36,740 nucleotides of DNA. Source: Desulfuromonadaceae bacterium UBA2294. GTDB taxonomy: Bacteria; Desulfobacterota; Desulfuromonadia; Desulfuromonadales; UBA2294. The stretch covers positions 1 to 36,740 of the forward strand of contig DDWE01000156.1 in the NCBI GenBank assembly GCA_002345625.1, written 5' to 3'. Positions 24,108-31,789 of this stretch are shown here, in pieces. The notes beneath the pieces are model-generated. The model was not told where the DNA came from, did no database searches, and was given only the letters and a program-made list of their open reading frames with translations. Within the stretch, counting starts at the first letter, position 1. Every line of letters begins with the position of its first letter. The position numbers were made by a program, and so were the translations under genes.

Positions 24108-25531
24108 CCTTGTTCTCCGGCTCCGTCCGCCTGCGCATGACCACATGGTACTGCCTGACCCTGGCGTCAGTGCTGATGGCGGTCAGCCTCTTCTGGTACA
24201 TCGCGTTGACCAACAACCTCCTGCTGCACCTCGATGAGGGGCTGCAGGAGGTTGCACGTAACGCCGAACTAGGCCATGTCTACGAGCAGCATATTCTGGT
24301 CCCGGAACAGGCCTGTGCCATTCTGGAACTGTACAGCTATACTCAGGATTGGACTGCGGTCCTGCAGCTACGCGCTCCGAATGGTGATGTCGCCTGCCAG
24401 ATCATGGGCGAGGACTCCCTTGATCTCCCTTACAGTTCCGCGGCTCGGCGCCAGGTTCGCGCCGGAAGCCCCCTGATCGAAACATTACCCGTCGAGACCA
24501 CCGAGGTGCGCGTCCTCACCGAACCGGTCTACCGCGACGGCCGGCTGGCCTGGATTATTCAGGTCGGCAAAAGCGTCGAGGTCATCAACCACACACTGGA
24601 AGACCTGCGCACCACCTCCCTGTTTATCACCCCGCTCATTGTCCTGCTGCTCAGTCTCAGCGGCTGGTTCCTCGCCGGCCGGGTCCTCAACCCGGTGGTC
24701 AACATCACCGAGACCGCCCAACGGATTACGGCCGAAAAGCTCAACCGGCGCCTGCCGCTGTCCAAGCACGATGACGAGTTCAATCGCCTGTCGCGCACCA
24801 TTAACTCCATGCTCGGCCGCCTTGAAGAATCGTTTCGCCGCATTCGCCAGTTTTCCGGAGATGCCTCGCACGAGCTGCGCACACCGCTGGCGATTATCAA
24901 GGGTGAGACCGAGGTCGCCCTGCGCTGGGCAAAAAGCGAGGAGGAACTCCGCCAGACCCTGGAGTCGAACCTCGAAGAGATCGGCATCATGGAGCGCATA
25001 GTCGGAGATCTGCTCTCGCTAGCCCGCAGTGACGCCGGCGAGATGCGCCTCGATATCAACGAATTCAGCCTGAGTGACCTGCTGCAGGATATTTACATGC
25101 ACGCCCGGACTCTGGCCGAGCGGGTCAGGCACAACGTCCACCTGCACCTGCTGGTCGACTCTGAAATCCTCATGCTCGGCGACCAGATTCAGGTCTACCG
25201 TCTGCTTCTCAACATTGTCAACAACAGCATCAAATACACCCCGGACGGTGGCGAGATCGACATTACCCTGCAGTTAAGGCAAAACGATCGCGCACTGATC
25301 ACCATCAGCGACAGCGGCGTTGGCATTGCCGAAGAGCATCTACCCCACATCTTTGACCGTTTCTACCGCGTCGACGCCTCCCGCAATCGCGATCAGGGTG
25401 GAACCGGGCTCGGCCTCGCCATTGTCAAAGCGATCGTTACCGCCCACAATGGCGAGCTGACAGTCACCTCGACGATCGGCGTCGGCACAACCTTCGCCAT
25501 CACCCTCCCCCTCAAAGGCCCTCAGGACTGA
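24104..25531 (+). CDS. sensor histidine kinase partner of the OmpR-type regulator
   Basis: A 475-residue membrane kinase starting from TTG at 24104, inside the regulator's stop codon (TTGA overlap), behind GAGGA; a second TTG lies at 24110 and an ATG at 24137. Layout: transmembrane helix about 15-36, periplasmic loop about 37-170, second helix about 172-195, HAMP to about 245, HisKA with H256 in ASHELRTPL, ATPase with NNSIKYTPDGG, DSGVGI, FDRFYRVD and GGTGLGLAI boxes. The form resembles CusS/heavy-metal-sensor type kinases. The periplasmic loop carries two cysteines. The signal is unknown. Confidence 0.94.
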   Translation: MTLFSGSVRLRMTTWYCLTLASVLMAVSLFWYIALTNNLLLHLDEGLQEVARNAELGHVYEQHILVPEQACAILELYSYTQDWTAVLQLRAPNGDVACQIMGEDSLDLPYSSAARRQVRAGSPLIETLPVETTEVRVLTEPVYRDGRLAWIIQVGKSVEVINHTLEDLRTTSLFITPLIVLLLSLSGWFLAGRVLNPVVNITETAQRITAEKLNRRLPLSKHDDEFNRLSRTINSMLGRLEESFRRIRQFSGDASHELRTPLAIIKGETEVALRWAKSEEELRQTLESNLEEIGIMERIVGDLLSLARSDAGEMRLDINEFSLSDLLQDIYMHARTLAERVRHNVHLHLLVDSEILMLGDQIQVYRLLLNIVNNSIKYTPDGGEIDITLQLRQNDRALITISDSGVGIAEEHLPHIFDRFYRVDASRNRDQGGTGLGLAIVKAIVTAHNGELTVTSTIGVGTTFAITLPLKGPQD

Positions 25532-25538
25532 CCAACCC

Positions 25539-25567
25539 TTGACACCTCCCCACCCGGTGCTTAAATA
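25539..25567 (+). promoter_or_regulatory. possible promoter for the htrA-type gene
   Basis: TTGACA at 25539-25544 and TTAAAT/TAAATA at 25561-25567, with a spacer of 16-17 bp, lie 58 bp before the protease start. Confidence 0.45.
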
Positions 25568-25624
25568 GCTGTAGGTTCCGATAAAAATCGGCATCCTGCT
25601 TACTCACCGCGAAAGGAGATCAAA

Positions 25625-27022
25625 ATGTCGTCGCGTCGTATTCTCTTTCCACTGCTGGCTGCCACGGCTCTGCTGCTCTTCACTGCCGTTCAGGTGTCGG
25701 CCGCCCTGCCGGAGTTTGTCGATCTGGCCCGTGAACTGAAACCGGCAGTGGTCAACATCAGCACCTCGAAAACAGTTAAAAGCCAGCGGCCCGGCCTCCC
25801 TTTTAAGGGTCCTGGCAGCGAATATTTTGACGATTTTTTTAACCGTTTCTTTCAGGGCCGCCCGGATGCGCCACGGCACGCAACATCGCTCGGCTCCGGT
25901 TTTATCATCGATCATGAAGGGCACATCCTGACCAACGCCCACGTTGTCGAGGGGGCTGACGAGATCACCGTGACCCTCTCCGACGAGCGAACTCTGAAAG
26001 CGACGGTCATCGGATCCGACAGTAAACTTGACCTCGCCCTTTTGCACATTGACGGTGAGGGTGAGCTACCGGCCGTTCGCCTCGGTAACAGCGACACCCT
26101 GCAGATTGGCGAATGGGTCCTGGCAATCGGCAACCCGTTCGGCTTGGAGCAGACGGTGACGGCCGGAATTGTCTCGGCAAAAGGGCGCGTTATCGGCGCC
26201 GGCCCCTACGACGACTTTATCCAGACCGATGCTTCCATCAATCCCGGCAATTCCGGTGGCCCGTTGTTCAACACCAAAGGCGAAGTAGTCGGCATCAATA
26301 CGGCCATTATTGCCCGTGGTCAGGGGATCGGCTTCGCAATCCCGATCAATGTCGCCCATGACGTTCTCGAACAGCTGAAAAAAACCGGTCATGTCACCCG
26401 CGGCTGGCTTGGCGTTTCAATTCAGGTCCTGACTGAGGATCTGGCCGCCTCCTACGGACTGAATGAGACCGACGGCGCCCTGATCACTTCTGTTTTCGAT
26501 GATTCGCCAGCTGCAGCTGCCGGTCTCAAGCGCGGGGACATCATCCTCGCCTTTGACGACACCCCCATCCGGCATGTCCGCGATCTGCCCCGGCTAGTCG
26601 CCGGGACCCAGGTCGGTGAAAAAACGACTGTCACCGTTTTGCGCTCAGGGAAAAAGCGGGAGATTTCCGTGACCATCGGCCAGATGGAAGCCGATGAAAC
26701 GCCCGTCGCCGCTGCGGGCGGCGGTTCAGGCAGCACCTACGGGCTGACCGTTACGCAAATCACCCCGGAACTGGCCGACCGCGAAAACTTGAACGAGAAG
26801 CAGGGGCTCCTGATCACCGAAATTGACCCCGGTTCACCGGCCGCTTCAGCCAATCTGCGCGGCGGGGATATCCTGCTCGAAGTCAACGACATCCCGGTGA
26901 AAACACCGGCAGACCTGCGCAAGGCGTTTAAGTCGGCCAAGGCAGGCAGTGCGGTTCGGCTGTTGATCCGACGCGGCGAAGAGGGGCTCTACACTGCTTT
27001 TCGCATCAGCGGTAAGGAGTGA
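25625..27022 (+). CDS. degP: HtrA/Deg-family periplasmic serine protease
   Basis: A 465-residue protein with signal peptide 1-27. Catalytic triad: H106 in LTNAHVV, D136 in SKLDLALL, S210 in GNSGGP. The variable loop before the triad (residues 48-88) is rich in F and G. Two PDZ domains follow, with GWLGVSIQ and PAAAAGLKRGDIIL in the first and PASANLRGGDILLEVND in the second. This is the DegP/DegQ architecture for envelope protein quality control. AAAGGAGA lies 7 bases upstream. It follows the two-component pair with 93 bp between. DegP versus DegQ naming cannot be decided. Confidence 0.95.
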   Translation: MSSRRILFPLLAATALLLFTAVQVSAALPEFVDLARELKPAVVNISTSKTVKSQRPGLPFKGPGSEYFDDFFNRFFQGRPDAPRHATSLGSGFIIDHEGHILTNAHVVEGADEITVTLSDERTLKATVIGSDSKLDLALLHIDGEGELPAVRLGNSDTLQIGEWVLAIGNPFGLEQTVTAGIVSAKGRVIGAGPYDDFIQTDASINPGNSGGPLFNTKGEVVGINTAIIARGQGIGFAIPINVAHDVLEQLKKTGHVTRGWLGVSIQVLTEDLAASYGLNETDGALITSVFDDSPAAAAGLKRGDIILAFDDTPIRHVRDLPRLVAGTQVGEKTTVTVLRSGKKREISVTIGQMEADETPVAAAGGGSGSTYGLTVTQITPELADRENLNEKQGLLITEIDPGSPAASANLRGGDILLEVNDIPVKTPADLRKAFKSAKAGSAVRLLIRRGEEGLYTAFRISGKE

Positions 27023-27094
27023 TTGAGATTTCGGCTTTTGACTCAAGACCACTATCCATTGGGCAGATCAAAAGGCCCCGGGAAAAAAGATAAG

Positions 27095-27211
27095 GACGAT
27101 CAAACGCCCCCAGAGACACGGCGGCCGCAGGTCAAGGAGTGAGGCGTAGCGATAGTTACGTCGCAGCGACGAGAACCAGGCCAACGCAGTATCTGGGGGC
27201 ATTTGATCGTC
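27095..27211. repeat. 117-bp palindromic hairpin element between htrA-type gene and NarL-type kinase gene
   Basis: Arms at 27095-27114 and 27192-27211 form a 20-bp stem with a single mismatch (27105/27201), which would be a G-U wobble in minus-strand RNA. The 77-nt interior contains a small CGTA-n8-TACG hairpin and AGGAGTGAGGCGTA and GACGAG boxes. The layout matches, from memory, an abundant deltaproteobacterial intergenic hairpin repeat. It could also end transcription of the protease gene. Confidence 0.8.
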
Positions 27212-27266
27212 TGTAACTGTGCAAATGGACAGTGACCTTCCCTTTGACCTATGCTACGGTCGCCGC

Positions 27267-28646
27267 ATGAAACTGACCCTCCGTCACCAAATTCTGCTTG
27301 CTCCGACCGTCGTTCTACTGCTGCTCGCCCTTCTTCTCGGTTTCATGCAGTACAACTACTGGGACATGACTCAGAAAAGACAGCAGATCCGTCGTCTCGG
27401 CACGGTCTTCATCGCCCTGGCCGAAGCGGATATGGCGACGCAACGCATCTACCGACTCTCAGTGGCACTCAGTCGCGCCCCGCTTCCCGATGTGGCCAAG
27501 ATCAATGAACTCCGGCTTCTGTATCAACATCTCGACGAGGCCCGCGGCAAAATCCTCGACAACCTCTCCTTGCCCAAAGATGAGCGACAGCGCTTCGATT
27601 CCGTGATCGCCCGCCTCGATCCATCACACGGCTTCGATGCGGAACGTTTTGTTGAAGCAATCAGTGACCTGCGACCGCTGTTCGTCGGTCTTGCCGAACA
27701 GATGCAGAACAAGCGGGCACAGCTGACCACGGTCAACGCCGATGATATTGATGAACTGGTTGCCGAGACCACCTTCGTATCGATCCTGGTCCTGGCCACC
27801 GCCATCGTCCTCGGCCTGCTGCTCTCCTTGACCTTTGCCCGCCACATCCTGCGGCGCATCCAGAGCCTGTCAGAGAGCGCCCGGCGCATCGCCGGCGGCG
27901 ACCTGACGCCACCGCAGGCCCCGGGAGAGGTCTGTGACGAAATTGACGAACTGACCCTGTCGATCAGCAGCATGGCCGAAAAGCTGATCCGGGTCGTCAG
28001 CGCCGAGAAACTTCTGGAGGGGGCGGAGGAAGAGCGCCGCCGGATTGCCATGGACCTCCACGACCAGACTCTTGCCGACCTGGCGTCGGTCAAAAGAGGT
28101 GTTGAAGCGCTGCAAAAACAACCGGAATGCAGCGACGCTGCCAGCGATCTGAATGCCGATTTACAGCGGGCCATAGACAACCTGCGTGAGGTTATGGACA
28201 ACCTGCACCCGCAGACACTCGATATTCTCGGACTCGGCGCGGCGATCGAATCACATCTCGAACGCCACTATGCTCGCGAGGATCTGCCAACCTATCACTT
28301 TTTACAAACCGCCCGCGCCGAGCGAGCAAACCTGCCGCGCACCACAAGTCTGGCCCTGTTTCGCATCGCCATCGAAGCCGTGTATAATGTTGTTCGACAT
28401 GCCCGCTCCAGCCGTTACGAGGTACTTCTCGACGTCGTCAATAATCGCTTTCTGCTCTCGGTCGAGGATAACGGTCGTGGCTTCGACTTTGACAGCGCCT
28501 TTGACAGCAGTCACCGAGGCCTGCATAACATTCGCGAGCGAGCCCGGGCGTTAGGCGCCCAGGTGATGTGGAAACCCTCCCGCTACTCCAGCGGCACCCG
28601 CTTCGAACTTGCGCTGCTGTTGCCCCCTCTCGCCCAGGAGAACTGA
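27267..28646 (+). CDS. NarL-type sensor histidine kinase (HisKA_3)
   Basis: A 459-residue membrane kinase. Transmembrane helices at about 9-31 and 168-192 enclose a ~135-residue periplasmic helical sensor region, rich in charged heptad-like repeats (four-helix-bundle-like). HAMP spans about 193-245. The HisKA_3 box EEERRRIAMDLHDQTLADL places the phosphorylated H265. The ATPase domain is C-terminal with DNGRGFDFDS and HRGLHNIRERARALGA. The ATG at 27267 fits the hydrophobic start; a GTG 48 bases upstream is also in frame and the ribosome site is weak. Its regulator follows after 4 bp. Confidence 0.93.
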   Translation: MKLTLRHQILLAPTVVLLLLALLLGFMQYNYWDMTQKRQQIRRLGTVFIALAEADMATQRIYRLSVALSRAPLPDVAKINELRLLYQHLDEARGKILDNLSLPKDERQRFDSVIARLDPSHGFDAERFVEAISDLRPLFVGLAEQMQNKRAQLTTVNADDIDELVAETTFVSILVLATAIVLGLLLSLTFARHILRRIQSLSESARRIAGGDLTPPQAPGEVCDEIDELTLSISSMAEKLIRVVSAEKLLEGAEEERRRIAMDLHDQTLADLASVKRGVEALQKQPECSDAASDLNADLQRAIDNLREVMDNLHPQTLDILGLGAAIESHLERHYAREDLPTYHFLQTARAERANLPRTTSLALFRIAIEAVYNVVRHARSSRYEVLLDVVNNRFLLSVEDNGRGFDFDSAFDSSHRGLHNIRERARALGAQVMWKPSRYSSGTRFELALLLPPLAQEN

Positions 28647-28650
28647 TCCG

Positions 28651-29400
28651 ATGGCCGATCGCTTTGAGATCATTGTCGCCGAGGACAATCTGAAGGATTT
28701 CGAATTCCTTGAGCAGCTCATCACCGGATGGGAACCACAGCCGACTGTTGCCCGGGCACCAAACGGCCTGCAGGCCTTTGAACTCGCCCTGCGTCACGAC
28801 ACCCCGCTGGTGATCAGCGACATCCAGATGCCGGAAATGAATGGCATCGAATTTGCCCGCCGCCTCTGGGAGCGAAAACCGACAGCGCGCATCGTCTTCT
28901 GGAGCCAGTTCAAGGACGAGATGTATGTCCGCTCCCTGCTGAAAATCGTACCGCCGGAGACCGTTTACGGCTACATCCTTAAGTCAAACACCCGCGAACG
29001 CATCGACTCGGCAATCCGTACGGTGCTGGTTGATGAACAGTGCTGGATCGACCCGGAGGTGCGTAAGGTGCAGGGGTTGACCGGTCATAGCCAGACCTCC
29101 CTGTCCGACATCGAATACGAAGCCCTGGTCGACATCTCCCTCGGCCTGACCGACAATCTCATCGCCCAACGGCGCTACCTCTCACGGCGTGGCGTACAGA
29201 GTCGGCTCAACTCCCTCTACAGCAAACTCAGTATCGACCAGGAGCAGTTCCACAGCGAAAAAGCCGGCGAAGCTCTCAACCTGCGCAACCGAGCCGTCGC
29301 CGTCGCCCTGCGCCGCGGTCTGATCAACCCGTTTGAGATGGAGAAGGAAGAGCGTGAGTTCCAGAACTGGCTGGTCCGCTACAATCGCAATAACGGGTAA
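28651..29400 (+). CDS. NarL/FixJ-like response regulator with diverged HTH
   Basis: A 249-residue protein. Receiver: E11-D12 acidic pair, phospho-acceptor D57 in VISDIQMPEMNG, a Lys in GYILKSN. Instead of the T/S usually before the Lys loop it has FWSQFKDE. After about residue 145 comes a LuxR-type HTH in a diverged form (LSDIEYEALVDISLGLTDNLIAQRRYLSRRGVQSRLNSLYSKLSID), then an unusual C-terminal extension of about 50 residues (EEREFQNWLVRYN). CAGGAG lies 10 bases before the ATG. Partner of the kinase just upstream. Regulon unknown. Confidence 0.9.
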   Translation: MADRFEIIVAEDNLKDFEFLEQLITGWEPQPTVARAPNGLQAFELALRHDTPLVISDIQMPEMNGIEFARRLWERKPTARIVFWSQFKDEMYVRSLLKIVPPETVYGYILKSNTRERIDSAIRTVLVDEQCWIDPEVRKVQGLTGHSQTSLSDIEYEALVDISLGLTDNLIAQRRYLSRRGVQSRLNSLYSKLSIDQEQFHSEKAGEALNLRNRAVAVALRRGLINPFEMEKEEREFQNWLVRYNRNNG

Positions 29401-29576
29401 AGCCGACAACAGGCGGCCTCACTGTCCGCAGAATTTCACGGATTCATGACTGAAGGTCCAGGTTCAGGGTTTGCCTGATCTGCGTCCCATTTAAAACTTT
29501 AGATCGATTTTTTTGTCATACCTCTTCGACGATCGGTGGTAAAAACACCTTGAACCTCCGTCTGAAGGGAACCTCG

Positions 29577-30686
29577 ATGCCCGACTCTCCCACCATCACC
29601 GGCGTCAGCCCCCACACTGTCAGGCTGCCACGCACAGCGCTTCGCGACATGCTGCGCCTGCAGCACACCCTGGAACGCCTTGCCCGACTCCCCGGCTACC
29701 GCCACCTGCTACACGATCAGCTGCCTGAAACCGCCCGCTTCAACCCCGGCACCGCCTCGGTGCTGATGGGTTATGATTTTCACCTCACGAACGATGGCCC
29801 GCGCCTGATTGAAGTCAACACCAACGCCGGCGGCGGACTATTCGCCCTGCATGCCGCTCTGGGCACCGAACCAGACCTCCCTTTTCGCCTCGAACAACGA
29901 CTCTGCGCCATGTTTGCCGACGCCTTGCCGACCAACAACAACGGCACGCGTCCGCTACCACAGCGGCTGGTCATCCTCGATGACAAACCGCAGGAACAGT
30001 TCCTCTACCCGGAGATGCAGGCCTTTAGCCGGCTGTTCGCAAGCTGGGGCATCGACGCCAACATCGTCGAACCGCAACAGCTGGAGGCCAGTGCGGCCGG
30101 GGTTTTTCTCGACGGAAAGCCGGTCGACCTGATCTACAACCGACACTGCGACTTCTACCTTGAAACCGATCCGCTGGCCGGTGTCCGCGCCGCCTGGCTT
30201 GCCGGCACTGTCAGTCTCAGCCCACACCCTACCGCCTACGGCCTGCTGGCCGACAAACGGCGACTGTGCCTGTTCAGCGACCCTGACCAGCTCACCGCCG
30301 CCGGCCTCGACGCGGCCGGCATCGCCCTGTTGCAGCGTCTGGTGCCGGAAAGCCGCCTGCTGGCCGATTTCGACCGGGAGGCCCTGTGGAAAGAGCGCAA
30401 GAAGTGGGTATTCAAACCGGCCACCTCCCACGCCAGCCGCGGCGTCCTGGTCGGCGCCAAGGCGACCCGCGGCCGCTTTACCGAACTCGACCCGCAGACC
30501 ACCATCGTCCAGCGCTATGTGCCGCCATCACTGTCCGCAGCAGGTGAGGACACGCCGATGAAGACCGACCTGCGCTTGTTTTCCTGGGCCGGCCACGCGC
30601 TGGGTCTCGGGGCTCGCCTCTACCATGGTCAGGTGACAAACCTGCGGACCGAAGGGGGTGGGTTTGCGCGGATTCGGCTGGCTTAG
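29577..30686 (+). CDS. ATP-grasp-like protein of unknown substrate
   Basis: A 369-residue cytoplasmic protein. The ATG at 29577 follows GAAGGGA by 6 bases; a TTG at 29550 is in frame but worse. Recognisable elements are DFHLTNDGPRLIEVNTNAGGGLFALHAAL (carboxylate-rich metal-binding strand), KKWVFKPATSHASRGVLVGAKATRGRF (ATP-binding lysine strand) and TIVQRYVPPS, then MKTDLRLFSWAGHALGLGARLYHG. The order, with the metal-binding Glu-Asn motif first, suggests a circularly permuted ATP-grasp fold as in glutathionylspermidine-synthase relatives. It would join a carboxylate to an amine; the substrates are unknown. It has no partner gene in the window; the 176-bp gap before it holds only a degenerate repeat trace (GATCTGCGTCC at 29477-29487). 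Confidence 0.8.
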   Translation: MPDSPTITGVSPHTVRLPRTALRDMLRLQHTLERLARLPGYRHLLHDQLPETARFNPGTASVLMGYDFHLTNDGPRLIEVNTNAGGGLFALHAALGTEPDLPFRLEQRLCAMFADALPTNNNGTRPLPQRLVILDDKPQEQFLYPEMQAFSRLFASWGIDANIVEPQQLEASAAGVFLDGKPVDLIYNRHCDFYLETDPLAGVRAAWLAGTVSLSPHPTAYGLLADKRRLCLFSDPDQLTAAGLDAAGIALLQRLVPESRLLADFDREALWKERKKWVFKPATSHASRGVLVGAKATRGRFTELDPQTTIVQRYVPPSLSAAGEDTPMKTDLRLFSWAGHALGLGARLYHGQVTNLRTEGGGFARIRLA

Positions 30687-30709
30687 GATAGCTTAAAAGG
30701 TCGACACAC

Positions 30710-30738
30710 TTGACTCCACACATGATGTTGTGTAGATT
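30710..30738 (+). promoter_or_regulatory. vapBC promoter with overlapping palindromic operator
   Basis: TTGACT (30710-30715), 17-bp spacer, TAGATT (30733-30738). The inverted pair ACACA/TGTGT at 30718-30722 and 30729-30733 lies in the spacer and touches the -10, as expected for autoregulation by the antitoxin. Confidence 0.58.
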
Positions 30739-30767
30739 TATGACAGAGAATTGTGCGGAGGTGGCCC

Positions 30768-30968
30768 ATGGCAACGAATCTGGCCCTTGACGACAAGCTG
30801 CTCGAAGAAGCCCGCCTTATCGGCAAGCATGCGACCAAAAAAGCGGTGGTCAACGAGGCCCTCGCCGAGTACATCCAACGACGCAAACAAGCCGAAACCA
30901 TCGGCCTGTTCAGCACCGTCGAGTATGAAGCCGATTACGACTACAAGAAACAGCGTAACCAGTCATGA
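30768..30968 (+). CDS. vapB: VapB-type antitoxin
   Basis: A 66-residue protein. The N-terminal MATNLALDDKLLEEARLIGKHATKKAVVNEALAEYIQRRKQ has the strand-helix-helix pattern of a ribbon-helix-helix/DUF2191 antitoxin that binds its own promoter. The C-terminal acidic-aromatic tail (FSTVEYEADYDYKKQ) is the kind that wraps the toxin. GCGGAGGTG precedes the ATG, and an upstream in-frame start is not supported. Its stop overlaps the toxin start by 4 bases. Confidence 0.88.
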   Translation: MATNLALDDKLLEEARLIGKHATKKAVVNEALAEYIQRRKQAETIGLFSTVEYEADYDYKKQRNQS

Positions 30969-31372
30969 AAGTGCTGGTCGACACCTCGGTCTGGTCGCTG
31001 GCTCTGCGCCGCAATGCACCCGAAGCCGGACCACAGGTTGCGGAGCTGACTGAGCTGATCCGCGAAGTCCGGGTGCAGATGCTCGGCGCCATCCGTCAGG
31101 AACTGCTGAGCGGTATCAAGATCAAAGCCCAGTTTCAGAACCTGCGCCAACACCTGCGCGCCTTCCCCGACCTTGAGGCAACCAGTCGCGACTTTGAGAC
31201 CGCTGCCGAATTCTTCAACCTCTGTCGCGGCAAAGGGGTGCAAGGCTCCAACAACGACTTTCTCATCTGCGCCATCGCCGCCAATCACAAGCTACCGATC
31301 TTCACCACCGACAACGATTTCACCCTGTTCCGGCAGCACCTGCCGATTACCCTGCATCTGCCGAGGCCCTGA
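30965..31372 (+). CDS. vapC: VapC-type PIN-domain ribonuclease toxin
   Basis: A 135-residue PIN-domain protein, predicted to cleave tRNA or rRNA. The acidic metal-binding residues are visible: D6 in LVDTSVWS, the Glu in GAIRQELLSG, the Asp in SNNDFLICAIA and the Asp in TTDNDF. All four are intact, so the toxin is probably active. ATGA overlap with vapB indicates coupled translation. No transposon border is seen nearby. Confidence 0.92.
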   Translation: MKVLVDTSVWSLALRRNAPEAGPQVAELTELIREVRVQMLGAIRQELLSGIKIKAQFQNLRQHLRAFPDLEATSRDFETAAEFFNLCRGKGVQGSNNDFLICAIAANHKLPIFTTDNDFTLFRQHLPITLHLPRP

Positions 31373-31504
31373 ATGAACGCCACCACCCGGGAGCTCACCC
31401 AAGACCTCTCCCCGCACACCTCAGCCAATGCCGAAGGCTGGGCCAAACTGAAGGTTGCCGTCGAGGTTCCCCTGCCTGGCAGATCCGCTGCGTGCTCTTT
31501 GTAA
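31373..31504 (+). pseudogene. short remnant frame directly after vapC
   Basis: An ATG immediately after the vapC stop opens a 43-codon frame ending at 31504. It begins like a real protein (ELTQDLSPHTSANAEGWAKLKV) but is cut within a few codons of the boundary of the element at 31492-31656. I do not recognise a family, and there is no continuation beyond the element, so it may be a truncated remnant or chance. Confidence 0.3.
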
Positions 31505-31656
31505 ACGCCCCCTGCTCTTTGAGCCGAAGCCCTTCGGCGTACCAGCGTTCGGCTTAGGCGTTTGGCGCGTAAACCGGTTGTGCGACACTCCTGAGCGGGG
31601 GTGTGCCTCACCGCCCCCCCCCGGAAGCAGCCGTTCTCGGCAGACAAAGAGTGCAC
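31492..31656. repeat. possible small inserted element with imperfect inverted ends
   Basis: GTGCTCTTTGT at 31492-31502 matches, with a 2-nt gap, the complement of ACAAAGAGTGCAC at 31644-31656. The interior is GC-rich with a GCCGAA/TTCGGC hairpin and a run of C. The rest of the 408-bp gap 31373-31780 shows no gene. Confidence 0.35.
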
Positions 31657-31768
31657 ACTGTAATTGAGCTGATCAGTTAGGCTATAAGTCGGCTCACAAG
31701 TTGGCGCTCTCCTTAACAAATATTGCCATAAATAAATCAAGGGTGAAGTCCCGGCAATCCAAATCGCT

Positions 31769-31789
31769 GTGCAATACCAACTATTGCAC
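31769..31789 (-). terminator. short hairpin overlapping the stop of the dsbA-like gene
   Basis: A perfect 8-bp stem (31769-31776 with 31782-31789) and 5-nt loop include the stop codon. No clear T-run follows, so termination is uncertain. Confidence 0.4.

Noticed and set aside
27023..27266. c-di-GMP riboswitch before the NarL-type kinase gene
   Set aside because: The hairpin lacks the known GEMM core and the receptor tetraloop pattern; it fits a palindromic repeat better.
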